64,000 bases of DNA from Clostridiales bacterium. GTDB lineage: Bacteria; Bacillota; Clostridia; Saccharofermentanales; Saccharofermentanaceae. Under the pieces are notes generated by a model. The model was not told the origin of the DNA. It was given only the letters and a program-made list of their open reading frames with translations, and did no database searches. Every line of letters begins with the position of its first letter. Positions within the stretch are counted from its first letter, which is position 1. Position numbers and translations under genes: made by a program. The stretch lies in assembly GCA_017940895.1 (NCBI GenBank), contig JAGAXM010000005.1:62001-126000 (forward strand), written 5' to 3'. Positions 39,830 to 49,844 of this stretch are shown piece after piece.

Positions 39830-42013
39830 ATGAAGATCATTAAGCGTAACAAGCAGGAAGTAGAATTCGATATCTCCAAGATTATCAACGCTATCACAAA
39901 GGCGAATGAGGCTGCTAAGGAAACTGATCGTATGACACCTAAGCAGATCACACGTATCGCCGAGCGTGTTACCAATGAGTGTGAGAATATGAACCGTGCC
40001 CTTTCCGTCGAGGAGATCCAGGACCTCGTCGAGAAGCAGATCATGGCTCACGGCGCATATGAGGTTGCAAAGCTCTATGTAACCTACCGCTATACCAGAA
40101 GCCTTATCCGTCAGTCCAATACAACTGACGCATCCATACTTACCCTTATCGAGTGCAACAACGAGGAGCTCAAGCAGGAGAACTCCAATAAGAACCCTAC
40201 AGTCAACAGCGTACAGCGTGACTATATGGCAGGTGAGGTCAGCAAGGACATCACTCAGAGACTCCTTCTTCCTCAGGATATCGTTGAGGCTCATCAGCAG
40301 GGTATTATCCACTTCCACGACAGTGACTACTTTGCTCAGCATATGCATAACTGCGACCTCGTAAACCTCGAGGATATGCTCCAGAACGGTACCGTTATCT
40401 CCGGTACAATGATCGAGAAGCCGCACAGCTTCTCAACAGCTTGTAATATCGCTACACAGATCATCGCACAGGTTGCATCCAACCAGTACGGCGGTCAGTC
40501 CATATCACTTACACATCTCGCTCCTTTCGTACAGATCTCAAGAGACAAGATCACAAGAAAGGTAGAGGCGGAGTTCGAGGCTCTCGGCATCACTCCCGAT
40601 GAGAGCAAGAAGAAGGAGATCGTAGAGCAGAGACTTCACGAGGAGATCGAGAGAGGCGTACAGACGATCCAGTATCAGGTAGTAACTCTCCTCACAACCA
40701 ACGGTCAGGCTCCTTTCGTAACCGTATTCATGTATCTTAACGAGGCTAAGGATCCTCAGCTCAAGGCTGACCTTGCCATGATCATCGAAGAAGTATTGAA
40801 GCAGAGAATCCAGGGCGTTAAGAACGAGGCAGGCGTCTACATCACACCGGCTTTCCCTAAGCTCATCTATGTTCTTGAAGAAGACAATATCCGTGAGGGT
40901 TCCCCTTACTATGAGCTCACCAGACTTGCTGCCAAGTGTACGGCAAAGAGAATGGTTCCCGACTATATCTCCGAGAAGGTCATGCTCCAGCTCAAGGTCG
41001 ACAAGAACGGCAACGGCAACTGCTATACATGCATGGGCTGCAGATCCTTCCTTACTCCTTATGTTGATGAGAACGGCAAGCCTAAGTATTACGGAAGATT
41101 CAACCAGGGTGTCGTAACACTTAACCTTGTTGACGTAGCCTGCTCCGCATGCTGCGAATCCAGAGACGAAGACAAGTTCTGGAAGATCCTCGATGACAGA
41201 CTCGAGCTGTGCCACAGAGCTCTGCGCTGCAGACACGACAGGCTTGCAGGTACTTTATCCGATGCTGCTCCTATCCTCTGGCAGTACGGCGCTCTTGCAA
41301 GACTTCAGAAGGGCGAGCCTATCACGAAGCTCCTTTACGGCGGATACTCCACTATCTCTCTGGGCTATGCCGGCCTTTGGGAGTGCGTATATGAGGTAAC
41401 AGGAAAGAAGCTTACCGAACCCGAAGGTGAGGCATTCGGTCTCAAGGTCATGGAGGCGCTGAACGCCGCATGCGCCAAGTGGAAGGCAGCCGAGAACATC
41501 GACTATTCCATCTATGGCACACCTCTTGAGTCCACAACATATAAGTTTGCCAAGGCTCTTCAGAGACGATTCGGTATCATCAAGGGCGTTACGGACAAGA
41601 ACTACATTACGAACAGCTACCATATCCATGTAACGGAGCAGATCAACGCTTTCGAGAAGCTTAAGCTCGAGAGCAAGTTCCAGAGACTGTCTCCCGGAGG
41701 AGCTATCTCTTACATCGAAGTTCCCAACATGCAGCAGAACATCGATGCCGTCATGGAGGTAATGAAGTTCATCTACGACAACATCATGTATGCCGAGCTC
41801 AATACCAAGTCCGACTACTGCCAGGTATGCGGATATGACGGAGAGATCCAGATCGAGGAGAGAGATCACAAGCTCGTATGGGTATGCCCCAAGTGCGGCA
41901 ACGATGATGAGAACAAGCTCAATGTAGCAAGAAGAACCTGCGGTTATATCGGAACACAGTTCTGGAACCAGGGAAGAACACAGGAGATAAGAGAGCGCGT
42001 TATGCATCTTTGA
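39830..42013 (+). CDS. nrdD: Anaerobic ribonucleoside-triphosphate reductase (class III)
   Basis: A 727-residue oxygen-sensitive glycyl-radical enzyme that makes dNTPs from NTPs. An ATP-cone allosteric domain covers about 1-90 (IIKRNKQEVEFDISKI). The catalytic barrel follows, with a C-terminal zinc site (CQVCGYDG...VCPKCGND) and the glycyl-radical motif RRTCGYIG, radical at about G705. ATG 39830 is preferred over GTG 39821 because AGGGTG lies six bases before it. nrdG follows after 28 bases. Confidence 0.97.
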   Translation: MKIIKRNKQEVEFDISKIINAITKANEAAKETDRMTPKQITRIAERVTNECENMNRALSVEEIQDLVEKQIMAHGAYEVAKLYVTYRYTRSLIRQSNTTDASILTLIECNNEELKQENSNKNPTVNSVQRDYMAGEVSKDITQRLLLPQDIVEAHQQGIIHFHDSDYFAQHMHNCDLVNLEDMLQNGTVISGTMIEKPHSFSTACNIATQIIAQVASNQYGGQSISLTHLAPFVQISRDKITRKVEAEFEALGITPDESKKKEIVEQRLHEEIERGVQTIQYQVVTLLTTNGQAPFVTVFMYLNEAKDPQLKADLAMIIEEVLKQRIQGVKNEAGVYITPAFPKLIYVLEEDNIREGSPYYELTRLAAKCTAKRMVPDYISEKVMLQLKVDKNGNGNCYTCMGCRSFLTPYVDENGKPKYYGRFNQGVVTLNLVDVACSACCESRDEDKFWKILDDRLELCHRALRCRHDRLAGTLSDAAPILWQYGALARLQKGEPITKLLYGGYSTISLGYAGLWECVYEVTGKKLTEPEGEAFGLKVMEALNAACAKWKAAENIDYSIYGTPLESTTYKFAKALQRRFGIIKGVTDKNYITNSYHIHVTEQINAFEKLKLESKFQRLSPGGAISYIEVPNMQQNIDAVMEVMKFIYDNIMYAELNTKSDYCQVCGYDGEIQIEERDHKLVWVCPKCGNDDENKLNVARRTCGYIGTQFWNQGRTQEIRERVMHL

Positions 42014-42041
42014 TGCGTGACGCCCTCACTAATGACGGATC

Positions 42042-42581
42042 ATGTATTACAGTGCCATCCATGACTGCGATATCGCGAACGGAACGGGAGTAAGAGTTAC
42101 CCTGTTTGTTTCCGGATGTACGAACTGCTGTGAAGGATGCTTTAATCCGGATACATGGGATTTCTGTCACGGGCAGGAGTTTACGAAAGAGACAGAAGAG
42201 CAGATCTGGAAGCTGCTCGACAGGGACTACATCCGAGGATTGACCATTCTCGGAGGTGAACCTTTCGAGCCGTCCAATCAGCGTACGCTGGCTCCTTTTC
42301 TCAAGGAATTCAAGCAAAGATTCCCCGGTAAGAATCTGTGGGTGTTCACCGGATTCTATTACGATACGGAACTCCTTGTCGACGGTTCTCATCCCAGATG
42401 CGAAGTGACTGACGATATCCTTGCACTTACCGACGTATTGGTCGACGGAAGGTTTATTCTTGCCAAGAAGGACATAAGTTTAATATACCGCGGTTCGTCA
42501 AATCAGCGTATAATAGATATGATTAAAACGCGCGCGAAGGGCGAATTGGTACTTTGGGACGAGCAGACGGCGACAAGTTAA
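42042..42581 (+). CDS. nrdG: Anaerobic ribonucleotide reductase activating protein
   Basis: A 179-residue radical-SAM protein. The iron-sulfur motif is GCTNCCEGCFN (CxxxCxxC), followed by GGEPF. It uses S-adenosylmethionine to install the glycyl radical on NrdD. The 3' end overlaps the next gene by 28 bases and contains a possible promoter (TATAAT 42509-42514). Confidence 0.96.
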   Translation: MYYSAIHDCDIANGTGVRVTLFVSGCTNCCEGCFNPDTWDFCHGQEFTKETEEQIWKLLDRDYIRGLTILGGEPFEPSNQRTLAPFLKEFKQRFPGKNLWVFTGFYYDTELLVDGSHPRCEVTDDILALTDVLVDGRFILAKKDISLIYRGSSNQRIIDMIKTRAKGELVLWDEQTATS

Positions 42582-44569
42582 CTCATGACAATATAGCGGC
42601 CAAGGAGAGTTTTAAAGAGAAACTCGTCAGATGGCTCGGTTTGGGTAAGCAAAGCGAATCCATAACAAGTTATATGATCAACAGCAATACGCGGGCTATC
42701 ATCTACATGGCCGCGGTAGTTTTGGCGATCAGTATAATCCTGGCAGGCAGATTTATCGGCGTATATATGATGTCGGAAGATAAGGCAAATTCTCCCGGGT
42801 TCATTCTTCAGATGCTTCTGTGCGTAATGGTATTTTTTACCTGCGCGATGTCAATATCATATGCGAGCAAGGATCTTTCCCGTAAGAAGATCAATAATCT
42901 TGCCGAGTTATCTTATACTACGATTCTGATCTTCTCCTGTGTATGTCTTATGTTCGGATTCTTCGTATCTTTATCCGACTATAAGACGAGCGGCAATATA
43001 ATGACATTTATTGCAATGGAGCTCATCGTTATCTGTATCCTTGCATGGCGTCCGATCGTCTCCATCTCTATTGTTACCGGTACGTTCGCTCTGTTTTATG
43101 CCATGATCTCTTTAGAGAACGGTCATGTTCCTGATGTTCAGTTTACGATCGGATTTATAATCATCGCCATCTCGATAGTGGTTACCAGTATCAGTGCTTA
43201 TAACCAGAAGAAGAGCGAGGCGAATAAAGATGTATCGCTGACATCTACCAATATCCACCTGGCTGAGACTGCCGTTAAGGATGAGCTTACGGGTGCTGCC
43301 AATATGAGTTTCTTCCGTCAGAGAGCCAAGGAGATATTAAGAGATCCTACGACTCAGTATATGCGCCAGATATTCGTTTATCTTGATGTCGAGAATTTCA
43401 GACCAATTAACGAGAAGTACGGATTCGAAGCCGGAAACGCTTTTATCAAGAAGTTCGCAGGTCAGATCATCGATGTCTTCTATGACGGTCTTGTAGCACG
43501 TCAGGGAGACGATCACTTCGTAGTTCTCTGCGACAAGGAAGATCTTGAGAAGAGAATTACCACACTGCGTACATATATCTACGACTGCGGATTCGATACA
43601 CAGACCGGACTTAAGACCGGCGGCTATGCGGTTAAGGACCGTAATATAGATCCGTCCATTGCCTGTGACCGAGCACGTTATGCATGTAATTCGATCAAGA
43701 AGCATTATGACCAGGATTACTGTGAGTACGATGAAGAGCTCGACCGTAAGTTCATGATGCGTCAGTACATAGTAAACAATGTTGATGCTGCGATCGACAG
43801 AGGAGACATCAAGGTTTACTACCAGCCGGTCTGCTGGGCAAAGAACAGGAAGCTGTGCGGCTATGAGGCTTTGTCCAAGTGGGAAGATCCCAAGTACGGA
43901 TTCCTTCCTCCTTCGTTGTTCATTCCTGTACTCGAGGAATACCATCAGGTTCACAAGATCGATATGGTAGTAGTCGATACTGTATGCAGAGACTTAAGAT
44001 GGCTTATGGATAACGGCAGACCTGCAGTTCCCGTATCTTTGAACTTCTCGAGACTCGACTTCGAACTCACGGATGTTGTTGACCTTCTGTGTTTATGCAC
44101 AAGAAAGTACAACATCCTTCCCGATATGATCCATGTAGAGGTAACCGAGAGTGCGCTGTCGGATAAGCTCGAATCACTTCATAAGGATCTGGACAGACTT
44201 AAGGATCTCGGATTCCCTCTCTGGCTCGATGATTTCGGATCCGGTTATTCATCTCTTAACGTACTCAAGGACTTCAGCTTTGACGTTATGAAGATCGATA
44301 TGGTATTCCTGTCGAGCTTCCACAACAATACGAATGATATAAAGTTTGAGAAGACAAAGGCAGTTCTTAAGAATGTCGTCTCGATGGCTAATGATCTCGG
44401 AATGCATACACTGACCGAAGGTGTAGAGACTCTCGAAGAAGCCGAATATCTTAAGAGCATCGGCTGTGAAAGACTTCAGGGCTATCTGTTCGGCAAGCCT
44501 ATGCCTTTGAAGGAAGCGCTGATAAAGATCACGGCGGGCAGTTTGCCGGTATCCGAGGAATATCTTTGA
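42554..44569 (+). CDS. Membrane GGDEF-EAL protein (probable c-di-GMP phosphodiesterase)
   Basis: Up to 671 residues. About six helices lie between residues 48 and 222, followed by a GGDEF domain and an EAL domain. The GGDEF signature is degenerate (RQGDDHF), so cyclase activity is unlikely. The EAL domain looks active: YEALSKW, LNFSRLD, VEVTESAL, DDFGSGYSSL, MKIDMVF, TEGVET and QGYLFGKP are present. The start is uncertain: TTG 42554 inside nrdG is the only upstream option in frame apart from TTG 42641, and ATG 42675 would begin right at the first helix. It overlaps the next gene by four bases. Confidence 0.88.
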   Translation: MGRADGDKLTHDNIAAKESFKEKLVRWLGLGKQSESITSYMINSNTRAIIYMAAVVLAISIILAGRFIGVYMMSEDKANSPGFILQMLLCVMVFFTCAMSISYASKDLSRKKINNLAELSYTTILIFSCVCLMFGFFVSLSDYKTSGNIMTFIAMELIVICILAWRPIVSISIVTGTFALFYAMISLENGHVPDVQFTIGFIIIAISIVVTSISAYNQKKSEANKDVSLTSTNIHLAETAVKDELTGAANMSFFRQRAKEILRDPTTQYMRQIFVYLDVENFRPINEKYGFEAGNAFIKKFAGQIIDVFYDGLVARQGDDHFVVLCDKEDLEKRITTLRTYIYDCGFDTQTGLKTGGYAVKDRNIDPSIACDRARYACNSIKKHYDQDYCEYDEELDRKFMMRQYIVNNVDAAIDRGDIKVYYQPVCWAKNRKLCGYEALSKWEDPKYGFLPPSLFIPVLEEYHQVHKIDMVVVDTVCRDLRWLMDNGRPAVPVSLNFSRLDFELTDVVDLLCLCTRKYNILPDMIHVEVTESALSDKLESLHKDLDRLKDLGFPLWLDDFGSGYSSLNVLKDFSFDVMKIDMVFLSSFHNNTNDIKFEKTKAVLKNVVSMANDLGMHTLTEGVETLEEAEYLKSIGCERLQGYLFGKPMPLKEALIKITAGSLPVSEEYL

Positions 44570-45345
44570 AACACGTCTTCTTTGACATAGACGGTACACT
44601 GTGGGATCACAGAAACGTGATACCGCAGAGTACTTCTGATGCGATCAGGAAACTCCGTGATAACGGACATAAGGCATATATCTGCACGGGCAGGACCCGC
44701 GGGTACATTACCAATCCCGCTTTATTGTCTCTAGGATTTGACGGGATAATATCAGGTCTGGGGACAGGGATAGAGGCGGACGGGAATAAGCTTTTCGAAC
44801 ACATTGTACCGGCGCAGACGGCGGTAAGGACCGTCGATATCATTAAGAAGTACAAAGTGCGTGCGATACTCGAGGGACCTGAGTATCTGTATCTCGATTA
44901 CGATGAGTTTAAGGACGATCCTTACGGACGTAAGGTGATGGGGGATCTTCAGGGACGCATGAAGTCCTTAAGTGACAATTACGGTCAGTGGGTGATCAAT
45001 AAACTGTCGTGTGATACTACAGGGTGCGACAAGAACGCCTTCTATGCCGAGCTTGAAGAATACTATGACTTCATAGAGCATAACGATGTCGTTGTGGAGA
45101 TGGTTCCGAAGGGATTCTCGAAGGGAACCGGGATTAACAGATTATGTGAGATCAAGGGCATAGATAAAGAAGATACGATCGCGATCGGTGATGCGGCCAA
45201 TGATGTCGAGATGTTCAGAGCCGCAGGATTCTCTATCGCCATGGGCAGCGGTGCCGCGGGGGCAAAAGAGGCTGCGGATTATGTAACGACGGGACTTCAT
45301 GAGGATGGTATTCTGAATGCGCTTAAGTATTCAGGTCTTATCTGA
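44566..45345 (+). CDS. HAD-superfamily hydrolase, Cof type
   Basis: A 259-residue cytoplasmic phosphatase. Motif I is DIDGTLWD, motif II lies in ICTGR, and motifs III/IV are KG.GINRL and GDAANDVEMF, with a type IIB cap in the middle. Cof-type enzymes act on sugar phosphates and similar metabolites. The start codon is TTG, overlapping the stop of the upstream gene as TTGA, so translation is probably coupled. Its 3' end overlaps the convergent LysR gene by eight bases. Confidence 0.92.
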   Translation: MKHVFFDIDGTLWDHRNVIPQSTSDAIRKLRDNGHKAYICTGRTRGYITNPALLSLGFDGIISGLGTGIEADGNKLFEHIVPAQTAVRTVDIIKKYKVRAILEGPEYLYLDYDEFKDDPYGRKVMGDLQGRMKSLSDNYGQWVINKLSCDTTGCDKNAFYAELEEYYDFIEHNDVVVEMVPKGFSKGTGINRLCEIKGIDKEDTIAIGDAANDVEMFRAAGFSIAMGSGAAGAKEAADYVTTGLHEDGILNALKYSGLI

Positions 45346-46204
45346 ATTTGAGGTAGAGTAATTCAAGAAACGGTTCTATGATCTTCATCCGGTCATCGCG
45401 GGTGTTCGTGTAAATATAGATGGACGTGAATATCTTCGGACTTAACAAGTAAAATGCGATGTTGTACCGCTCAAGATGCGCGATGTAAACACGCGGAGCG
45501 AATCCTGCACCGTATCCGTTGGTCAATAATTCGGTAAGGGTCTCGATACTGTTATATGTATCAGAAAGTTGGATGCGCTCCTGATCCCCGAACCACTGCT
45601 CGACGGCCTTGTGGGAAGACATATCCACGGGAATGAGAAGAGGCAGACGACCTATTTCTTCCGGACATACGAAGTGTCTGTCGGTAAGCGGTACTCCTCC
45701 GGGAACTACCAGACCCCATTCGAAGTTTTCTATCAGCGGTGTTGTACGGTAATCACAGAAATTTATTTTGTCTGGAAGAAGGGCGACATCAAGCTCTCCT
45801 TTGGCAACCATGTCGCGGATCTGAATGTTGTCGCCCGAATAAGTCTTCATTATTATCGAAGGTTCATTCTGCTTAAATTTGGACAGTTCGTTCGAGAACA
45901 TGGAGCAGGAAACCGGAAAAGAGAATCCTATCTTCAATTGTTTCATAGACTGTTCTTCGATGTATCGCTTGAACCGTTGTTTGATGCTCATTCCGTCATC
46001 GATAAAGTTAACCAGTACTATGCCGTTTGAAGTCAGTGTAATGGGAATGGTATCTCTGTTAAGGAGTTTGGTGCCGAATTCGTTCTCAAGGGCGGTAATG
46101 GTCCTTGATACGCTTGACTGCGATATTCCGAGTCTTCTCGCAGCTTCTGAATTGCTGCCTAATTCGGCAACGAGTCTGAATATTTCCAAGTCTTTGTCAG
46201 TCAT
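45338..46204 (-). CDS. LysR-family transcriptional regulator
   Basis: A 288-residue regulator with an N-terminal winged HTH (LEIFRLVAELGSNSEAARRLGISQSSVSRTITALENEFGTKLLNR; key SxSxVSR) and a periplasmic-binding-like effector domain (about 90-285). The ribosome binding site is GGAGGGG. It is preceded on the same strand by the Sel1-like gene, 28 bases away. Its target is not evident from the surroundings. Confidence 0.93.
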   Translation of the reverse strand: MTDKDLEIFRLVAELGSNSEAARRLGISQSSVSRTITALENEFGTKLLNRDTIPITLTSNGIVLVNFIDDGMSIKQRFKRYIEEQSMKQLKIGFSFPVSCSMFSNELSKFKQNEPSIIMKTYSGDNIQIRDMVAKGELDVALLPDKINFCDYRTTPLIENFEWGLVVPGGVPLTDRHFVCPEEIGRLPLLIPVDMSSHKAVEQWFGDQERIQLSDTYNSIETLTELLTNGYGAGFAPRVYIAHLERYNIAFYLLSPKIFTSIYIYTNTRDDRMKIIEPFLELLYLKFR

Positions 46205-46231
46205 TCCGTTCCCCTCCGGAATTCTTGTCTG

Positions 46232-47833
46232 TTAAGGTTTGACTATCGTATAACCTCCGGCTCTTATTACGGCTTTTTCGGTGTGACCGAGATAGAATCT
46301 GATAACGGATGTGCCGTCTTTTTCCGTATCTATCGCGACATCATCGAAAAGTATATCATCAGGATCTCCCTTGTATGTTGCTGTTGCTTTGTTGGCGGTA
46401 ATCGTTACCGTGTCCGTAAGAGCACAGCATGCAAATTCGCGGTAGGTAAGAAGTGTAAGAGCGGGAGCAGCCTCATTTCTGCCCGTGATCCGCTGAACAG
46501 TTATCTTGATCCTGTCATTCTTAAGGATCTTGATCATAAGACGGTAACTTCCGTAAGGACGGTAAGACAACAGGTCTTTGAGCGGACCGGGGTAATCGCT
46601 CTTGAAGGATGATTTGTATATCTTATGGTCGGATGTAAGCTCCAGGATCTTATCGTCGACGAATTCGCGAAGCTTCTTATCGCTTGAGGACATGCCGAAC
46701 TGCGACCTCATCATCAGTGCGAATTCGGCCTGCAGGAAGAAGTCCAAAGCCTGATCACGCATGAAGCGCAGGCTTAAAGGATTATCGTTGAAGATCTGAA
46801 GCTGAAGCTGTCCCATGTGCATGGACGCTTCGGCGAATACTCCGTCGAAGTCTTCCTGTTCGAATCTGTACCGCGAGTCTATATAAACCTTCTCTATGAG
46901 AGAAGCTGCCATCTCGGGATTTTTGGTTACGTATATGCCCTCGGAGAACATCTCGGCGAGCTTAAATGTAGATTCATATATGCCGAATGCATGTCCTATG
47001 GAGAAATATCTGAATGCCTGTCCGTAGTCCGGAATGCCGTCGGACAGCCTTCCTTCAAAGTGTATGAATCCCAATGTGTTGGCGGCATATCCGAAGCCGC
47101 CGTCTTTCCACAGGATCTCCATGCATCTGGCGGCTTCCTTAAAGTCGGATTTAAATACGGAATTTCCGCCGAGGCAGGCAAAGCCTTTAATTCTCAATGC
47201 GTTGAAATTCTTTGCTTCGCACAGTTCGTTAACGTATTTCCTGAACAGTTTCTTCGTAAACCTGTCCGCATCCTTCAATATGAGATCGTTATCGAGCTCA
47301 TGAATATAGTCGTCTTTGATGTCGTCGATATAGCGGCGCTGCTCTATGGGGAGCATATTCTCTTCGTCCTGAAGATCGATCATGTAAAGGATGTTCTCTG
47401 CGTCGATGTAATCTGCGGCTTTAAGATGAACCTGCATCAAAGACAGATCTTTAAACAATCTAAGAAGGTAGGAGAAGATCCATCTTAAAAGATCATCATC
47501 GGTCTGCGGCATCATGTTCATTCTGTAGGCTTCAACGGCAGCGGGGTTGTCACCAAACAGCCGGTCGATGCACAGAAGATCATAAAAGTGGATCATCAAA
47601 GGCTCGAACCATGTAAAGAAAAAGGATGCTGCGTCGATGTCGTTCTCCGTTATCTTCTCGAGAACCTGCGCTATGTCGTCCAGAGTGAATTTACGGGTAT
47701 TCTCACATTGGATAACAACATTCTTCGTTGCAGCCAAAGGCAAAAGGGTTATATCGTAGAAATCACTGTCATATACCGCGAATGAATCAAGTGATGTATC
47801 GCTGATCTTTATTATTCGGGGATAATCTGCCAT
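46232..47833 (-). CDS. Sel1/TPR-like repeat protein of unknown function
   Basis: A 533-residue cytoplasmic protein. Residues about 235-330 have Sel1-like repeat character (AANTLGFIHFEGRL...DYGQAFRYFSIGHAFGIYESTFKLAEMFSEGI; key LG..Y/FEG and A..YF). The helical N-terminal region is acidic and the last 130 residues look beta-rich. No enzyme motif is recognised. It is divergent from the DUF4236 gene, with 112 bases between, and has a clear AAAGGA ribosome binding site. Adapter or scaffold roles are typical for such repeats. Confidence 0.8.
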   Translation of the reverse strand: MADYPRIIKISDTSLDSFAVYDSDFYDITLLPLAATKNVVIQCENTRKFTLDDIAQVLEKITENDIDAASFFFTWFEPLMIHFYDLLCIDRLFGDNPAAVEAYRMNMMPQTDDDLLRWIFSYLLRLFKDLSLMQVHLKAADYIDAENILYMIDLQDEENMLPIEQRRYIDDIKDDYIHELDNDLILKDADRFTKKLFRKYVNELCEAKNFNALRIKGFACLGGNSVFKSDFKEAARCMEILWKDGGFGYAANTLGFIHFEGRLSDGIPDYGQAFRYFSIGHAFGIYESTFKLAEMFSEGIYVTKNPEMAASLIEKVYIDSRYRFEQEDFDGVFAEASMHMGQLQLQIFNDNPLSLRFMRDQALDFFLQAEFALMMRSQFGMSSSDKKLREFVDDKILELTSDHKIYKSSFKSDYPGPLKDLLSYRPYGSYRLMIKILKNDRIKITVQRITGRNEAAPALTLLTYREFACCALTDTVTITANKATATYKGDPDDILFDDVAIDTEKDGTSVIRFYLGHTEKAVIRAGGYTIVKP

Positions 47834-47945
47834 AAATAATCCTTTCTTTGATAAATTTTACCTTTTTAAAAGTAACGCGTGTAGTAAAATATCCATGTAT
47901 AAAGTTAAATTTATGTTTCATTCTCATTCTTCGGAGGTAAGGACA

Positions 47946-48947
47946 ATGGGACTGTGTTTCAGAAAGAGCATAACCATCGCACCCGGTGTAAGAGTCAATC
48001 TGAGTAAGAGCGGACCGAGCCTGAGCTTCGGTAAGAAGGGCATCAGAGAGACCATCAGTGCTACCGGTAAGTCGACAACGACAGTCGGTATTCCCGGCAC
48101 CGGTGTTTACTACAAGAAGTCCTATGATCTGAAGAAGCTCGGTAAGGGTAAAGACGATAAGGCATCCAAGACAACCAAAGGCAAGGCTGCAGCAGCAACC
48201 GCCGCTTCGGCACCTGCTGCAAATGATCAGCAGAAGATGGCCGAGCTTGAAGCGAACAAGGCTAAGGTCGCGGAGTACGAGGCATATGTAAATGCCATCA
48301 AGTCCGTTCACAAGGCTACGGACGGGCTTATCGATTGGGCAGCTCTTAACAGGGATGAGATCCCCACGAATATCGTCAGGGGCAGTGAAGAGTATAAGGA
48401 ATTCGAGACGTTAAAGACATTCTCCGGGCGTGTTATCGCAGGGGATGTTGACGCATATCTTGAGATAATCAATGTCATAAGACCCTATGACGATCTTCTT
48501 GATTACGGATCATCCTTCGAGGTCGGCACGGACAGAAAGGACGTCCTCGAGGTGGAGTTCCACGTAAAGTCCGAAGAAGTTGTTCCGAACACAGAGTTGT
48601 CGCTTAAGGCAAACGGTTCCCTTAACGAGAAGGAGATGAGCAAGACCAATTATTATGCCCTCATGCAGGATTATATCTGCAGTACGATGATAAGGATCGC
48701 GCGTGATTCGTTCGCGCTGCTTCCCGTAGATAAAGTATATGTTCATGCAGCAGATGATGTACTTAATACGGCAACGGGGTATAATACCGAAGTCACTCTT
48801 GTTTCTGCCGAGTTCGGAAGGGAACAGCTCCAGTCTCTTAACATGGAGATGATTGATCCTTCGGATGCGCTCTCCGGATTTAAGCACAACATGAAGTTTG
48901 CCAAGACAACGGGCTTTAAAGCCGTAGAAAGGATACTTCCCGAATAA
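47946..48947 (+). CDS. DUF4236 domain protein
   Basis: A 333-residue protein. The N-terminal about 55 residues match DUF4236 (FRKSITIAPGVRVNLSKSGPS then FGKKGIRETIS, IPGTGVYY), a small domain often found at the start of phage- or envelope-related proteins of unknown role. A Lys/Ala-rich linker (about 65-100) leads to an alpha/beta region without recognised motif. ATG 47946 is chosen over an upstream GTG/ATG extension because GGAGGT sits nine bases before it. Confidence 0.82.
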   Translation: MGLCFRKSITIAPGVRVNLSKSGPSLSFGKKGIRETISATGKSTTTVGIPGTGVYYKKSYDLKKLGKGKDDKASKTTKGKAAAATAASAPAANDQQKMAELEANKAKVAEYEAYVNAIKSVHKATDGLIDWAALNRDEIPTNIVRGSEEYKEFETLKTFSGRVIAGDVDAYLEIINVIRPYDDLLDYGSSFEVGTDRKDVLEVEFHVKSEEVVPNTELSLKANGSLNEKEMSKTNYYALMQDYICSTMIRIARDSFALLPVDKVYVHAADDVLNTATGYNTEVTLVSAEFGREQLQSLNMEMIDPSDALSGFKHNMKFAKTTGFKAVERILPE

Positions 48948-48956
48948 CGGGACCGC

Positions 48957-49844
48957 ATGCATTTTAAAAGTAATGACGCCAAAGGTATAGCCTGCATTCT
49001 CCTTGCTGCTTTTGGCTTTGCTCTTATGACATTTTTCGTAAGGCTGTCGGGGGATGTTCCCACGATGGAGAAGGCGTTCTTCCGTAATGCCTTTGCAGCC
49101 GTGATCGCGATGGTCACGCTCATCCGTTCCGAAGATAAATTCAAGATTAAGAAGGGTAACGGGAAGTACATCTTCTTAAGATGTCTGTTCGGTACCACCG
49201 GACTTCTTTGCAACTTCTATGCGATAGACCATCTGCCTCTCGCAGATGCGAACATGCTTAACAAATTGTCTCCGTTCTTCGCGATAATCGCATCCATTCC
49301 TATCCTTAAGGAGAAGCCGACCAAGATAGATATCCTTACGACTATAGGAGCATTCTGCGGTGTTATCCTCATCGCAAGACCTTCCCCCGATGTCTCGATC
49401 GTTCCCGCGCTTGCGGGTCTGTGGGGCGGAGCGGGTGCCGGTATCGCTTATACTTTCGTGCGTCTGCTCGGAAAGCGAAAAGAAAGAACGTCGATCATTG
49501 TTCTTTGCTTCTCGATATTCTCGTGTATGCTCTCGGCTCCGTTCATGATCTTCAACTTCAAGCCGATGGAGTGGTGGCAGTTAGGCTGCCTTATCGTAGC
49601 GGGCATCTTCGCTGCAATAGCACAGTTCTCGATAACATCCGCGTATAAGTTCGCACCCGCACGTAAGATAGGCGTCTTCGATAATACACAGGTGGTATTC
49701 TCGGCGTTCCTCGCGATCGCATTCTTCGGCGAGATACCGGAAGTGTTCAGCATAATAGGTTATGTCATTATCATCGGAATGGCTGTGTTCAGATGGTACT
49801 GGAACTTAAAGCACGAGCAGCCGGAAGAAGTTACAGCGTCTTAA
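48957..49844 (+). CDS. EamA/DMT-family transporter
   Basis: A 295-residue membrane protein with ten predicted helices and the internal duplication of EamA domains (first about 10-140, second about 150-285). The substrate is unknown. It begins ten bases after the DUF4236 gene. The final 14 bases overlap the convergent phosphoesterase gene. Confidence 0.93.
   Translation: MHFKSNDAKGIACILLAAFGFALMTFFVRLSGDVPTMEKAFFRNAFAAVIAMVTLIRSEDKFKIKKGNGKYIFLRCLFGTTGLLCNFYAIDHLPLADANMLNKLSPFFAIIASIPILKEKPTKIDILTTIGAFCGVILIARPSPDVSIVPALAGLWGGAGAGIAYTFVRLLGKRKERTSIIVLCFSIFSCMLSAPFMIFNFKPMEWWQLGCLIVAGIFAAIAQFSITSAYKFAPARKIGVFDNTQVVFSAFLAIAFFGEIPEVFSIIGYVIIIGMAVFRWYWNLKHEQPEEVTAS

Noticed and set aside
39809..41236. 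Minus-strand frames opposite nrdD
   Set aside because: Shadows produced by the biased codon use of nrdD; no start signals.
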